Positions 1-10,700 of a DNA stretch of 36,602 nucleotides are shown here, piece by piece. Below the pieces are notes generated by a model. It saw nothing but the letters and a program-made list of their open reading frames with translations. It was not told the origin of the DNA and searched no databases. The DNA comes from Thermoplasmata archaeon. Its GTDB lineage: Archaea > Thermoplasmatota > Thermoplasmata > Thermoplasmatales > ARK-15. A program made the position numbers and the translations under genes. The stretch lies in the NCBI GenBank assembly GCA_023261745.1, contig JAGDXR010000042.1:1373-37974 (forward strand). Reading direction: 5' to 3'. Position 1 is the first letter of the stretch. Each line of letters starts with the position of its first letter.

Positions 1-292
1 ACACAATAACATTTCAGGAACCTAATGGAACGTATGATTACACGGTATCCACAGTCAATAAGAGCTACAAACCATCCCCTTCATCAGGATCGTTTACAGT
101 GAATGGTGTAAGTGTAACCGAAACAATAACATTCAATCTGGCAACATATAATGTGAGTTTCAGTGAGAGCGGACTACCATCGGGAACGAAATGGTACGTG
201 AATCTGACCAACGGGCAGACATATTCATCGACAACAAACACAATAACATTTCAGGAACCTAATGGAACGTATGATTACACGGTATCCACAGT
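1..292 (+). repeat. Exact 55-bp direct repeat (1-55 and 238-292), spacing 237 bp = 79 codons
   Basis: acacaataacatttcaggaacctaatggaacgtatgattacacggtatccacagt occurs at both positions without mismatch. Confidence 0.95.
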
Positions 293-2903
293 GAATAAAG
301 AATATTCCCCTACTCCATCATCAGGATCTCTTAATGTTAGTGGTAAAAATGTAAATCAGAATGTGGTATTTAATTTAGTAACTTATTATGCAATTTTTAC
401 CGAGACAGGATTACCAAGTAATGTTACTTGGTATGTCAACATTTCGAATAATGGAATTTCAGAGCATTCTGATTTAAATAATATTTTAATATCGCTTCCA
501 AATGGAACTTATTATTATAAAATTTCCACCATTAATAAATCATATTATCCTGTTCCATCCGGTGGAAATTTTACAATAAAAGGAAAGAATATATATATAA
601 GCATTAAATTTATATTGAAAACATATAATGTATCTTTTGAAGAAAATAATTTACCAAATGGAACTTTATGGTATTTGAAAATAACAGGCAACGGAATTAA
701 CAAAACCTTCAATTCGACTAATCGATACATAAATATTTCACTTCCAAATGGAACATATACCTATATTCCATCATCTAACAATTCTAATTATTCTGCAATT
801 CAGAGAAGCTTTATTATAAATGGATCTTCTCAATTAATCATCATTAATTTTACGTTTGCAACATATGAAGTTGTTTTTTATGTTATTAATTATACTAAAA
901 ATGTAAAATGGTACATCAATTTATCAAACAATCAGAGTTTCAACAGTACAGACAACTCATTAATAATTTATGTATACAGGGGGAATTATTATTTTAATGT
1001 GTCAGTTTCAAATAAAAATTATTATATTTTACCCAACTATGGAACTTTTACTGTCATTAACAAATCTTTGAAAATAAATCTTGAAATGTATATAAAATAT
1101 TACAACTTAACTGTAACTGAAACAGGTCTTCCAAATTCCATAAAATGGTATTTCAACATTACAAATTATGCTTTTTTCAATACAACCAATAATGAAATGA
1201 AAATAAAGGTTCCTAACGGCACATATTATTACAATATTTCTACAAACGATAAAAATTATAGACCCAGCCAATCTACAGGTATTTTCGTAATAAATGGAAG
1301 GAATGATCAAATAAACATATCATTCATCCCTGTAAAATTTCTGATTACATTCAATGCAATAAATTTACCTCCTGGAATCACATGGTATGTCAATATTTCC
1401 GGAATTAATTTTTATCATAGCAATAATTCAAGGATTAATTTTTATTTATTTAATGGCACTTATTATTATAATATAAGTTCACAAAATAAATCTTATAAGC
1501 CCAATTTTTATTCAGGTATTTTGAATGTAAATGGATCTTCCATATCAATAAATGTTACATTTTTACCTGTTCTGTATTCTGTCAAATTTACGGAATATGG
1601 ACTTCCACAGGGTCTTGAATGGTATGTATCCATTGGAAATAAGACGATAAAAACATATTCAAATATTGTAGAATTTCAATTATTTAACGGTACTTACAAA
1701 TATTATATAGATAATATAATAAACATCACTTCATCAGAAAGACTCTTTGCAAACCAATCCAATGGTTATATAAATGTAAACGGTAAAAATATAACTGTTG
1801 ATGTAATATTCAGGATTCAGTATTATCTGACAATTATCGTATTTCCATCAAATTCCGCAATAACTAATATTTCATCAGAATGGGTAACCATTAATTCAAC
1901 AATTCATATAGGCATTATTCCAATTAATAAATATAAATTTATAAAATGGGAAGGATATGGGAAAGGAAATTACAGTGGTTATAATCAAAATATCAGTATA
2001 AAGATGGAGTCGGCCATCACAGAAAAGGCAATTTTAAATTTGACATATCAAGTAAAAATAATTGAATATGGTTTACCAAACGGTACATACTGGTATGTTT
2101 CAATTCAAAACTATACAATTTCAACAAACAATACATTCATCCCTGTTAATCTGATAAACGGTACATATAATTTAATATTCTTTTCCAGTAATAAGGATTT
2201 TATAGCAAACAATACAACAATGGAAATAAATGGAAAAAGTGAAAATATATCAGTTTACTTTTATTTATTGAAATTCCCCGTATATGTTGTAGAAAATTTA
2301 ACAGATCAGAGTGTTTACTGGGGGATTAAAATATCTGGTCCATATATTAATCAAACAATTAAAGGATATAATTCCACATTAATTGCCTATCTGCCAAATG
2401 GTACTTTTAATTTATATATAATATCTCCTGAGGGGTATCATGTTTCATCGGAAAAATTGACTGTAAATATATCTGGAGAACCTGTAAAAATATCTGTTTA
2501 CTTTATAATTAATAAATATTTATTAAATATAACAATTTTTGGTATAAAAAATACAACTAAATGGCAATTATATATTTCTGGTAAAACATTCAATGGACAA
2601 AATGTAAACATCTTTTATAATTTCACTGGTTCAACCGCCCAAATTTTAATACCCAACGGTACATACAATATAAAAATAATTTCAAATACATTTTCATTGA
2701 ATGAATCTAATCTAAATATCAATATTTCAGGAAAAAATTTATCAATAAAAGTAAGTACAAATCAACCTTATTCCATATTTTACATTATTATACCTGTAAT
2801 TTTAATTTTAATTCTATTATTTATATTATATAGAAAGAGGAAAAAACCTGAAGAAACAAATGAGGAAGAAATTGAAATATATAGAAATGATAATCTTCTC
2901 TGA
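1..2903 (+). CDS. Repeat-rich secreted surface protein with C-terminal TM anchor (5' truncated by window edge)
   Basis: Frame of the 99..2903 ORF stays open upstream to nt 3 (TITFQEPNGTYDYTVSTVNKSYKPSPSSGSFTVNGV...), so the listed GTG start is not the true start. About 11 diverged ~79-aa units with GLPxGxxWYVNIT ... PNGTYxYxIST, then hydrophobic YSIFYIIIPVILILILLFILYRKRKK and an acidic tail. Confidence 0.85.
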   Translation, partial: TITFQEPNGTYDYTVSTVNKSYKPSPSSGSFTVNGVSVTETITFNLATYNVSFSESGLPSGTKWYVNLTNGQTYSSTTNTITFQEPNGTYDYTVSTVNKEYSPTPSSGSLNVSGKNVNQNVVFNLVTYYAIFTETGLPSNVTWYVNISNNGISEHSDLNNILISLPNGTYYYKISTINKSYYPVPSGGNFTIKGKNIYISIKFILKTYNVSFEENNLPNGTLWYLKITGNGINKTFNSTNRYINISLPNGTYTYIPSSNNSNYSAIQRSFIINGSSQLIIINFTFATYEVVFYVINYTKNVKWYINLSNNQSFNSTDNSLIIYVYRGNYYFNVSVSNKNYYILPNYGTFTVINKSLKINLEMYIKYYNLTVTETGLPNSIKWYFNITNYAFFNTTNNEMKIKVPNGTYYYNISTNDKNYRPSQSTGIFVINGRNDQINISFIPVKFLITFNAINLPPGITWYVNISGINFYHSNNSRINFYLFNGTYYYNISSQNKSYKPNFYSGILNVNGSSISINVTFLPVLYSVKFTEYGLPQGLEWYVSIGNKTIKTYSNIVEFQLFNGTYKYYIDNIINITSSERLFANQSNGYINVNGKNITVDVIFRIQYYLTIIVFPSNSAITNISSEWVTINSTIHIGIIPINKYKFIKWEGYGKGNYSGYNQNISIKMESAITEKAILNLTYQVKIIEYGLPNGTYWYVSIQNYTISTNNTFIPVNLINGTYNLIFFSSNKDFIANNTTMEINGKSENISVYFYLLKFPVYVVENLTDQSVYWGIKISGPYINQTIKGYNSTLIAYLPNGTFNLYIISPEGYHVSSEKLTVNISGEPVKISVYFIINKYLLNITIFGIKNTTKWQLYISGKTFNGQNVNIFYNFTGSTAQILIPNGTYNIKIISNTFSLNESNLNINISGKNLSIKVSTNQPYSIFYIIIPVILILILLFILYRKRKKPEETNEEEIEIYRNDNLL

Positions 2904-2908
2904 AAACT

Positions 2909-3481
2909 ATGTGCAATTTATGCATATTGATGAGGCATGGAGAATCCCTTGCTAACAAAAATAAAATTGTATGGAGTCTAAAACATGGATTTCCATTAAC
3001 CGATTTAGGAAGAGAAATGGTTTTAAAAAGAATTCATGAATTGAAGAAATTGAAAATAGATCTCATCGTAACCAGTGAAATAGAGAGGGCGGTTGAAACG
3101 GCAAAAATCATATCTTCGAAGATTAATGTTCCTTATAAAATAGATTCAAGGATAAATGAGATAAACTTCACAATATTTTCTGGAAATAGTGAAGATATTG
3201 TTCCAAGATATACTTATGAATCTGTGTATATTGAGAACTGGGATGAAATAATGAAAAGATCATTAGATGCAATCAATTCATATGATGGATCCATTCTGTA
3301 TATCACACATGCATTTATCATAAGAGTTATTCTTTCCTATTTTTTGGATTTAACAGAAAACAATAGTTTTGGGATAAATGTGGGATATGCAACCTTAAGC
3401 ATAATAAATAATAACAGGATAATTTCCATAGGTGCTGAAAACATCGATTTGAAAAAAATACAATATCATACAATGGTATGA
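2909..3481 (+). CDS. Histidine phosphatase superfamily protein (phosphoglycerate mutase-like)
   Basis: N-terminal LMRHGESLANKNK (RHG motif), TSEIERAVETAKII, and late catalytic His in LYITHAFIIRVI. Confidence 0.9.
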   Translation: MCNLCILMRHGESLANKNKIVWSLKHGFPLTDLGREMVLKRIHELKKLKIDLIVTSEIERAVETAKIISSKINVPYKIDSRINEINFTIFSGNSEDIVPRYTYESVYIENWDEIMKRSLDAINSYDGSILYITHAFIIRVILSYFLDLTENNSFGINVGYATLSIINNNRIISIGAENIDLKKIQYHTMV

Positions 3482-3564
3482 CATTTGTAAAATTTTATTA
3501 AAATATTGTAAAACATTAGTTTTTCATTAATTTTTTATTTTTTTGTATTTAAATATAACGGAAA

Positions 3565-3621
3565 AAAATTTCGAAAAGAATATATATAGTTTTTATAATA
3601 TGGTAACTTGGAGGATTTATT
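3565..3621 (+). promoter_or_regulatory. Putative TATA-like element plus Shine-Dalgarno for the 3622 surface-protein gene
   Basis: AT-rich tatatatag near 3580-3588, then ggagg a few nt before the start (ggaggatttattATG). Confidence 0.45.
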
Positions 3622-6600
3622 ATGAAAAACGCAATATATAAAAAGGGGGTCTTTGCAATATTCGTAGTGTCTTTGATGATACTTTCAGCATTCTTTGTAA
3701 CATCCCCTGCAATGGCAATAAAACCACAAACAGTAGGAACAGTGACTTTCAATCCATCAAGCGGAGCATTTCCAGGTCAACTAGTCACATATACATGGTC
3801 GGGATTACCAAGCAATCTGATTGCACCGGTTTATGTTACTGTATTCATAAATGGAGCACCCTATACAACAACACAGGCATCATATTCAGCAGGAACGATC
3901 ACAGGTGAATTCACAATGCCGAATGGCCAGCCGGGAACAACATATTCAGTATATTTAGAATATAAGGACAGTGCAGGAAACTATGGGATATCCTCTACTA
4001 ACAAGGGAAAAATAACTGTAAATCTTTATGCTGCACCTACAGGAGTAGCTGGAACTACATACTATACAGATAATATAATGATGCCAACAACAATAAACGG
4101 TATGGTCAATTATACAGGTCAAAAAAATGTTACAGCAATATTCAATACTGGCTCAAACAATCTGAATGTAATAACCAATTCTACATTTAATGCAAGCAAA
4201 TCAAAAACAACATTATCTTCATTAAACCTGTCTACAATGAATGTGGGCATTCAAACCATTTATGGTGGATTGCAAACATTCAATCAGGTATATAAATATC
4301 AGAACATATCAATGAATTCGACTGCATACAATGGAGGGATTTATGGACTTTCACTGCCCGCCTCAAGTATATTCACGACCACTTTTTCTGTAAGTAATGG
4401 CAAGATAACATCTATAGTTCTTTTGGCATACATAAATCAAACAGTAAATGGCCAACTGGTGTCATTTGAATTAAATGGTAAATATACGAATACCATTTCC
4501 AGCCCTGGGAATTATACAATGCTTGGAACAATCAATGCAATTGAACCAGCAATGTTAAAAAATAACTTCACAGGACAGATGTCTGCAACATATGACATCG
4601 TGTCATTTTACCAGGGCACAAGCTATACATATGTTAATTATACTTTGTCAGTCAATCTAAACGGTAATACATATGATAATATTGTAATTCTAAAAGCACA
4701 GTATGTCAATACAACAACGGTATATGGAAAATCAACCACAACAACTGTAACATCACAGGATAAATTAAATGTGCAGTCTGGATATGAATTCCAGAGCATA
4801 TATGTAAGTTTAAGAGATCCCGGAATATTTGGAACATTCATACAGAATTATGTTAATTCAAAATTGATGACTGGTAATCTGTCATTCTCATTCAAAAATT
4901 ATTCAAAATCAGTACTTTCAGGATCATTTGTATGGAAAGACAACATGACTGGAATAACAATCACATTAAACAATGTAACATTAGCAGGATATCTATATCT
5001 GAATATAACAACAAACAATTATTCACCGGGAGTAGATTACATCAGCCCTGCAGTATGGAATTACACTAGTTTAACCACCGTTTATTTGATTAACAAAACA
5101 ACAGGAATCAACATATCAGGTAAAAATTCATTCACGACACAGTTCAGTACACCTGTTCTGACAGGCGGACAGACCAAGAATGTTTATCAGAACAATACTG
5201 AGGTTACAATCAATACGAACTTCTATGATAAGATTGGATATCCATATTTAGTATCTGCAACTGTTCCATATACACAGATTGAATTAATATATAATAATGA
5301 AATTGCATATGTGAGCCAGAATTTCTCCCTAGTTACAAATCCATACAATCTTACAGTTTCAAACCATAATAATAATACCCTGTATACAAACATTAAAGGA
5401 TTCAACATAACACTAAATAATAATGCAGGTAATTTGTGGATCAATGTAACGAATGAGAATGATACGCTGTACGGATTCAGCAGTAATGGGGACATCAGTT
5501 ATTATCTGACAATCAAGGGATCAGTATCCTCAACTTATGTTAGTGAAATATATAATGCAAATTATACACCATCAAAAGTAACACAAAATATAATTAACAA
5601 ATATGCGGGAAGTTCTACATTATCGTTATCACAGAATTTAACAGTAACCTTTACAATAACTGATATTTATGGATCCATATCTTACGGGTTTATAAAATCT
5701 GGATCATTAAGTGTAGCTTATCCTGCATACAGTGGATCAATCACAATAAACGGTATGGGAACCTCCAGCATTTCTTCATTGGCATTTTCTGCAGCAAGCA
5801 GCAAATCTTCAATAGGTGTAATAACATCTACCTCAGGGTTTAAGAATTCAACAGTTTTAGGATATTACAATACCACATTCAAGGTTGTTAAAGTGATTCC
5901 TGCATTGTTTGGATTATCAACAATGAATGGTATGGCGGTTTTGTGGGCGAATACAACAATCAAAAATGCAACACATTCAATAAAACTGGATCCATTATTC
6001 AAGGGTATGCAGAATGATACGATAATACTGACAATATATTCGTTGAAACCATATTACAATCTAACAAGTTCCGTAAACTCTAATTCGCAGTACCTGAATA
6101 TCACAGGTATTGGATATTCTGGATATATTCAGAACGTTATGATTTCAGGGACAGTTACGATAACTGATATGTATTATGCAATATCAAATAACTATACATA
6201 TACGGGATATGTAAAGGAAATACCATTCTTAAATACAAAAACGCTGACTGTTAATACGTATTTCAATTATACATCAGGGGCGATTCCAACTACAACAAAT
6301 GTATCAAGTTCGAATATTACAGCTATTATAGCTTCGCCCATGGTTAATCTGACACTTACACCTGAATATAACATTTATCTGCAGATAAACATAACAGATC
6401 TGTATAATAACTACTACAATTCCTTCGGGATATATGATGGGATGATGGTGTCAACATATAAAGGTCTGTTTAACTATGGTAATCTTTCAAAGATGACATT
6501 AACAGGAACATCGGCAGGACAAGTAATAATTGAAGCGTCTGTAATGGAATCACAGTTGTTCATTTCTGGAACTTATGGTAATATAACATTTACCACAAAT

Positions 6601-7656
6601 GGAGTAGACGTATATAATGCAGGTCCTATCCCGATTTCAGGTATAACAACAGTAACAAACGGATTCGGCAGCGGTACAGTTTCCGGAGAATTAATGATTA
6701 CCGATTTCATGCCATATATTTATTCAAATGGTGAGTATCTAAGCTCATTTAACGTTACAGGAATGTTATATGTACAGGGATTCTACGCAAATAACACGGC
6801 ATTTGGCATGACAATTATGTTGAATCAGACAGTGGTTATGCAAAACTATTATATGTCAACGACGACACAATCAACTGTGAATTATGTATATAATGGGACA
6901 TATGCTATGGATAATATGGGAATATCACCAAGCTATTCATATGCATTATTGCAGGGTTCTGGAGCATTGGTAATATCAATATCTAACAACACAATTGCCG
7001 AAATTGCAACACAGACAGGTCAGATAGTTAATATCAGCCTTAAACAGCTCAATGCCAAGATTGAAGGAGTCTGGACAACTGAGAATAATACATATGCAGA
7101 AATTAATACAGATTATGGAAACATGATAGCTGCTCTGAATTCACTTAATGCAACAATACAGAATGTAAATAAAAATGGAATCGCAACCATTGAAACCAGC
7201 CTTGGAACAATACAGACAAGCATTAACAATCTTAATTCAAAGATCATTGCATTGAATGGAACTGTAGCCACGATTTCAACATCTATCGGAACAATACAGA
7301 CAAACATTAACAACCTTGGAACAACGATAAATACGATAAATGGCAACGTTAACAATTTAGTTGGCGCATCTGTAACAATTGAAACCATGCTTGGAAATAT
7401 CACCGGGCATGTAATTGCAATACAGAACGGAACAGCAAAAATCGCAACAAACATGGGAGAGGTTACAGTAGCAATGCAGAATGTATCTTCAAATATGAAA
7501 CAGGTTGGAACAGGCGTCAATGACGTGATGATATGGAACATCATAGTAATGATTCTGGTACTGGTAACACTTGTGTTTGTACTGATTGTGATCCTTCAGG
7601 TAAACAGAATAGCAAAGAAACAGTCCCAGCATACAACAGAAGAAGGCAACCAGTAA
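3622..7656 (+). CDS. Large secreted S-layer-like surface protein with C-terminal coiled-coil stalk and TM anchor
   Basis: Signal peptide (VFAIFVVSLMILSAFFVTSPAMA), Ser/Thr/Asn-rich ectodomain with many NxS/T sequons, heptad-like segment (TSLGTIQTSINNLNSKIIALNGTVATISTSIGTIQTNINNLG...), then MIWNIIVMILVLVTLVFVLIVILQ TM and short basic tail. Confidence 0.75.
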   Translation: MKNAIYKKGVFAIFVVSLMILSAFFVTSPAMAIKPQTVGTVTFNPSSGAFPGQLVTYTWSGLPSNLIAPVYVTVFINGAPYTTTQASYSAGTITGEFTMPNGQPGTTYSVYLEYKDSAGNYGISSTNKGKITVNLYAAPTGVAGTTYYTDNIMMPTTINGMVNYTGQKNVTAIFNTGSNNLNVITNSTFNASKSKTTLSSLNLSTMNVGIQTIYGGLQTFNQVYKYQNISMNSTAYNGGIYGLSLPASSIFTTTFSVSNGKITSIVLLAYINQTVNGQLVSFELNGKYTNTISSPGNYTMLGTINAIEPAMLKNNFTGQMSATYDIVSFYQGTSYTYVNYTLSVNLNGNTYDNIVILKAQYVNTTTVYGKSTTTTVTSQDKLNVQSGYEFQSIYVSLRDPGIFGTFIQNYVNSKLMTGNLSFSFKNYSKSVLSGSFVWKDNMTGITITLNNVTLAGYLYLNITTNNYSPGVDYISPAVWNYTSLTTVYLINKTTGINISGKNSFTTQFSTPVLTGGQTKNVYQNNTEVTINTNFYDKIGYPYLVSATVPYTQIELIYNNEIAYVSQNFSLVTNPYNLTVSNHNNNTLYTNIKGFNITLNNNAGNLWINVTNENDTLYGFSSNGDISYYLTIKGSVSSTYVSEIYNANYTPSKVTQNIINKYAGSSTLSLSQNLTVTFTITDIYGSISYGFIKSGSLSVAYPAYSGSITINGMGTSSISSLAFSAASSKSSIGVITSTSGFKNSTVLGYYNTTFKVVKVIPALFGLSTMNGMAVLWANTTIKNATHSIKLDPLFKGMQNDTIILTIYSLKPYYNLTSSVNSNSQYLNITGIGYSGYIQNVMISGTVTITDMYYAISNNYTYTGYVKEIPFLNTKTLTVNTYFNYTSGAIPTTTNVSSSNITAIIASPMVNLTLTPEYNIYLQINITDLYNNYYNSFGIYDGMMVSTYKGLFNYGNLSKMTLTGTSAGQVIIEASVMESQLFISGTYGNITFTTNGVDVYNAGPIPISGITTVTNGFGSGTVSGELMITDFMPYIYSNGEYLSSFNVTGMLYVQGFYANNTAFGMTIMLNQTVVMQNYYMSTTTQSTVNYVYNGTYAMDNMGISPSYSYALLQGSGALVISISNNTIAEIATQTGQIVNISLKQLNAKIEGVWTTENNTYAEINTDYGNMIAALNSLNATIQNVNKNGIATIETSLGTIQTSINNLNSKIIALNGTVATISTSIGTIQTNINNLGTTINTINGNVNNLVGASVTIETMLGNITGHVIAIQNGTAKIATNMGEVTVAMQNVSSNMKQVGTGVNDVMIWNIIVMILVLVTLVFVLIVILQVNRIAKKQSQHTTEEGNQ
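7204..7313 (+). repeat. 84-nt (28-aa, four-heptad) internal repeat in the stalk
   Basis: ggaacaatacagacaa[g/a]cattaacaa at 7204 and 7288, offset 84 nt; protein GTIQTSINNL / GTIQTNINNL. Confidence 0.7.
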
Positions 7657-7781
7657 AACTCTTTTAAATTTTTATCCTTTTTATTTTTATTGTTTCTATG
7701 AATAATATATTCTAAATAAAAATATGGCATTGAAAAAATTTAAGATATGTAATTTCATAATATTAGTTAGGAGGGTATAAA

Positions 7782-10700
7782 ATGGCAAAACCTCAAATAA
7801 AAAAGTATTTAGCGATATTGGTAGTATCTCTTTTTCTGGTCTCGGCATTTGCAGTGATATCGTCTGCCGCAACTAACAATAAGTATTATACGGTGGAAAA
7901 TCAGGCAGTTAAGGGATATCACTTTGTTTCAGAAATGCAATCTAGCAGCTATGTTACAGGTGAAATATACATACCTTTAAAGAATGCTGATTTATTAAGT
8001 TTCTATGTACAGCAGGTATCCGATCCAAATTCCCCAATGTATGAGCATTATCTAAAAGCTTCACAAATAGAAAATCTCTTTGAAAATAAAGCATTGTTTG
8101 ATTCAACTCTCAATTATCTAAAAAGTAACAATATACAAATAGTAGGAACAGCAATGAATTCAATCATTATTTTCAGGGCAACAACTGCTCAGGTAAAAAA
8201 TGATCTTGGTATGAATATCGGGATTTATTCAAATGGATCGAGTAAATATTATTATTCATATGGAACACCTAAAATCCCGAATGTAATGATATTTGCATCC
8301 AATATATCATCTCTTCTTTTCAATAAGCCATCAACATTCGTTTCTTCACAGGATGTAAAGGAAATGAAAAACAGGTTTATGCAGGTAAATCCAGTATTTT
8401 CCATAGAACCATATTACACAACCTGGTTGCAGAATGTATATAATGCCACAGGATTATATTCCAAAGGATATATGGGTCAGGGACAGACAATAGGAATTCT
8501 TGATTTTGCCGGAGATCCGTATGTTCAGCAGGCTCTTGAAGAATATGACATGATGTATGGATTACCAAATCCACCGAATTTTAACATAGTTCCAATAGGC
8601 CCATACAACCCTATGGTTGGCGTCATAACAGGATGGCAGGGAGAAATTGAGATGGATGTAGAGGCATCACATACAATGGCACCAATGGCCAACATAACGT
8701 TATTCATTGCAAATTATGATTTAAATCTTGGGCCAGTAATAGCATTCATTGATCAATATGCCATGAACCATACTGTTGATTCATTATCCCAGAGTTTTGG
8801 AATTTCAGAATCATATTTTGCCAATTTTCCAGGCCCAGCTGTAGTATATAATTTACAGATGCCTGATATATATTATGAAATCGGATCAATTATGGGAATT
8901 ACATTTTCTGCTTCAACCGGTGATACTGGAGGATCCGGAGACGGAGCGGGACCTCTGGGTGCAACTGAATATCCCTCTATATCTCCGTATGTCACGGCAA
9001 TTGGTGGATCAACCGTATTTGTAACCGTAAATTCATCATTTGGAGTTACAGGTTATGAGAATACTGCCTGGTCAGGTTATGGATTTGTTGCTCCTCATGT
9101 GAATTATGGAGGAGGTACCGGAGGAATATCATCTTTAGAGGCAAGACCCTGGTATCAGAAGAATATGAATACAAATACAATAAGTCCTTTACCGGTGGGA
9201 TATACAAATGGTAGAATGGTTCCTGATATTTCATTAGAAGCAAATGTATTCCCAGGAATGGTCTTTGTGTTCTGGTATAATGGTGCATTTATACCATCGA
9301 TTTCTGGAGGTACCAGTGAGGCCAGTCCACTGTTTGCTGGGTTGATTGTACTGGCATCCCAATATACAGAGTCAATGCATATGGGAAGAGGCATGGGTCT
9401 GGTTAACCCACTGATATACAAATTTGGATTGAACAGCACGATATTTAAGAAAGTATTCGAGCCCATGCAATTTGGATATACAATACCATGGTTTGTTACA
9501 GGTGGATATAACCTGGCAACCGGTTTTGGTTCAATCAACATTGGAATGTTTGCTCATTATGCTTCTAAAGTTTATTCAAGTATGGCAAACCCATTGACAA
9601 TAAATGCAACGATATTAAATCCAACAAATACCACAGGAATGAACGAATTTATAGGAGGGTATAATATCAAAATTGCTGCAGATATAACCTTCAACAACAT
9701 AAATGTAACAACTGGATCATTCTATGCATATATAGAGGACATATACAGTAATTATAATCCAGTAAAACTCATTTACAATTCAACTTTAAAAGAATGGCTT
9801 GGGGAAATTACCGTACCTAAAAATGCAGGTGGAATGGGTTATCTCATAATCAATGGTACATACATGAATTATTCTACATCAGAATTCATGCAGGAATTCT
9901 TTGGTTACATCATATATTTCCTCTATCCAGCAGATTCACCTTACATGATGTCAGTATCACAGATTCCAGCACTGGTATATTATCTGAATGGAACGTTAGT
10001 TAACAATAAAACAATCTATTACTCAGTATTGATGTATTCGATATTCAACAATACTTACTTTAATGTTTACAATGGCTATTCAGTAATAACCAATGGTTCA
10101 GTATATTATGACATTTATGATCCAAGTCTATCCAGTATTAATGGAGTAGGAATTCTGGAGACGATGGGTGGCATGGGAATGTTTCCATTCTTCAATGGTG
10201 ATGATCTCCAGGGTTCTCTCATACTTTCACCTGAAGTTATAGAACCTTCTACGGTAACACCTGGTTCCGACATATTTGTGGAGGGTACAGTATTACCTCC
10301 TATGAATCTATATTATATGGATCCTATGGCTTATGCAGATTCTTATTATTTCTCTTCAATAGAATTTTCACTTGTTTCATTTACAGGTAAAGTATACAGC
10401 AGCATAGTTCTTCCAGCAAATACATTAGGACAGCTTTCAGTTCCAGTAAATGTAGCACCGGGTTACTATGTGGTTGAAATAAACAGCTCTTATAATTCTT
10501 ATTCTCTTGGTACGTGGATAAATGGATCGTTCTTTGGTGAAATTTATGTGGCTCCGGAAAACCTCACACCTCAGCTTTCAATTTCACCAAGTGTAGTTTA
10601 CGAAGGTCAGAGTCCATTGATCACCGCAAGCATATATGCAGGAAAAACGCCAGTCGAATTTGGAATGTTCTCCCTGACGATCTATCCGGAATCTCTAAAC

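Noticed and set aside
1-292. CRISPR-like direct repeats
   Set aside because: Repeats are in-frame protein-coding units with 237-bp period, not short repeats with unique spacers. No CRISPR array seen anywhere in the window.
3482-3560. T-rich stretches after genes (also near 7657-7700 and 11604-11640) as terminators
   Set aside because: Consistent with archaeal U-tract termination, but AT-rich background makes individual calls unreliable.
7113-7544. 143-aa antisense ORF opposite the stalk region
   Set aside because: Complementary to a repetitive coding sequence with clear sense-strand features; hydrophobic Val/Phe/Ile/Cys composition is typical of antisense artefacts.
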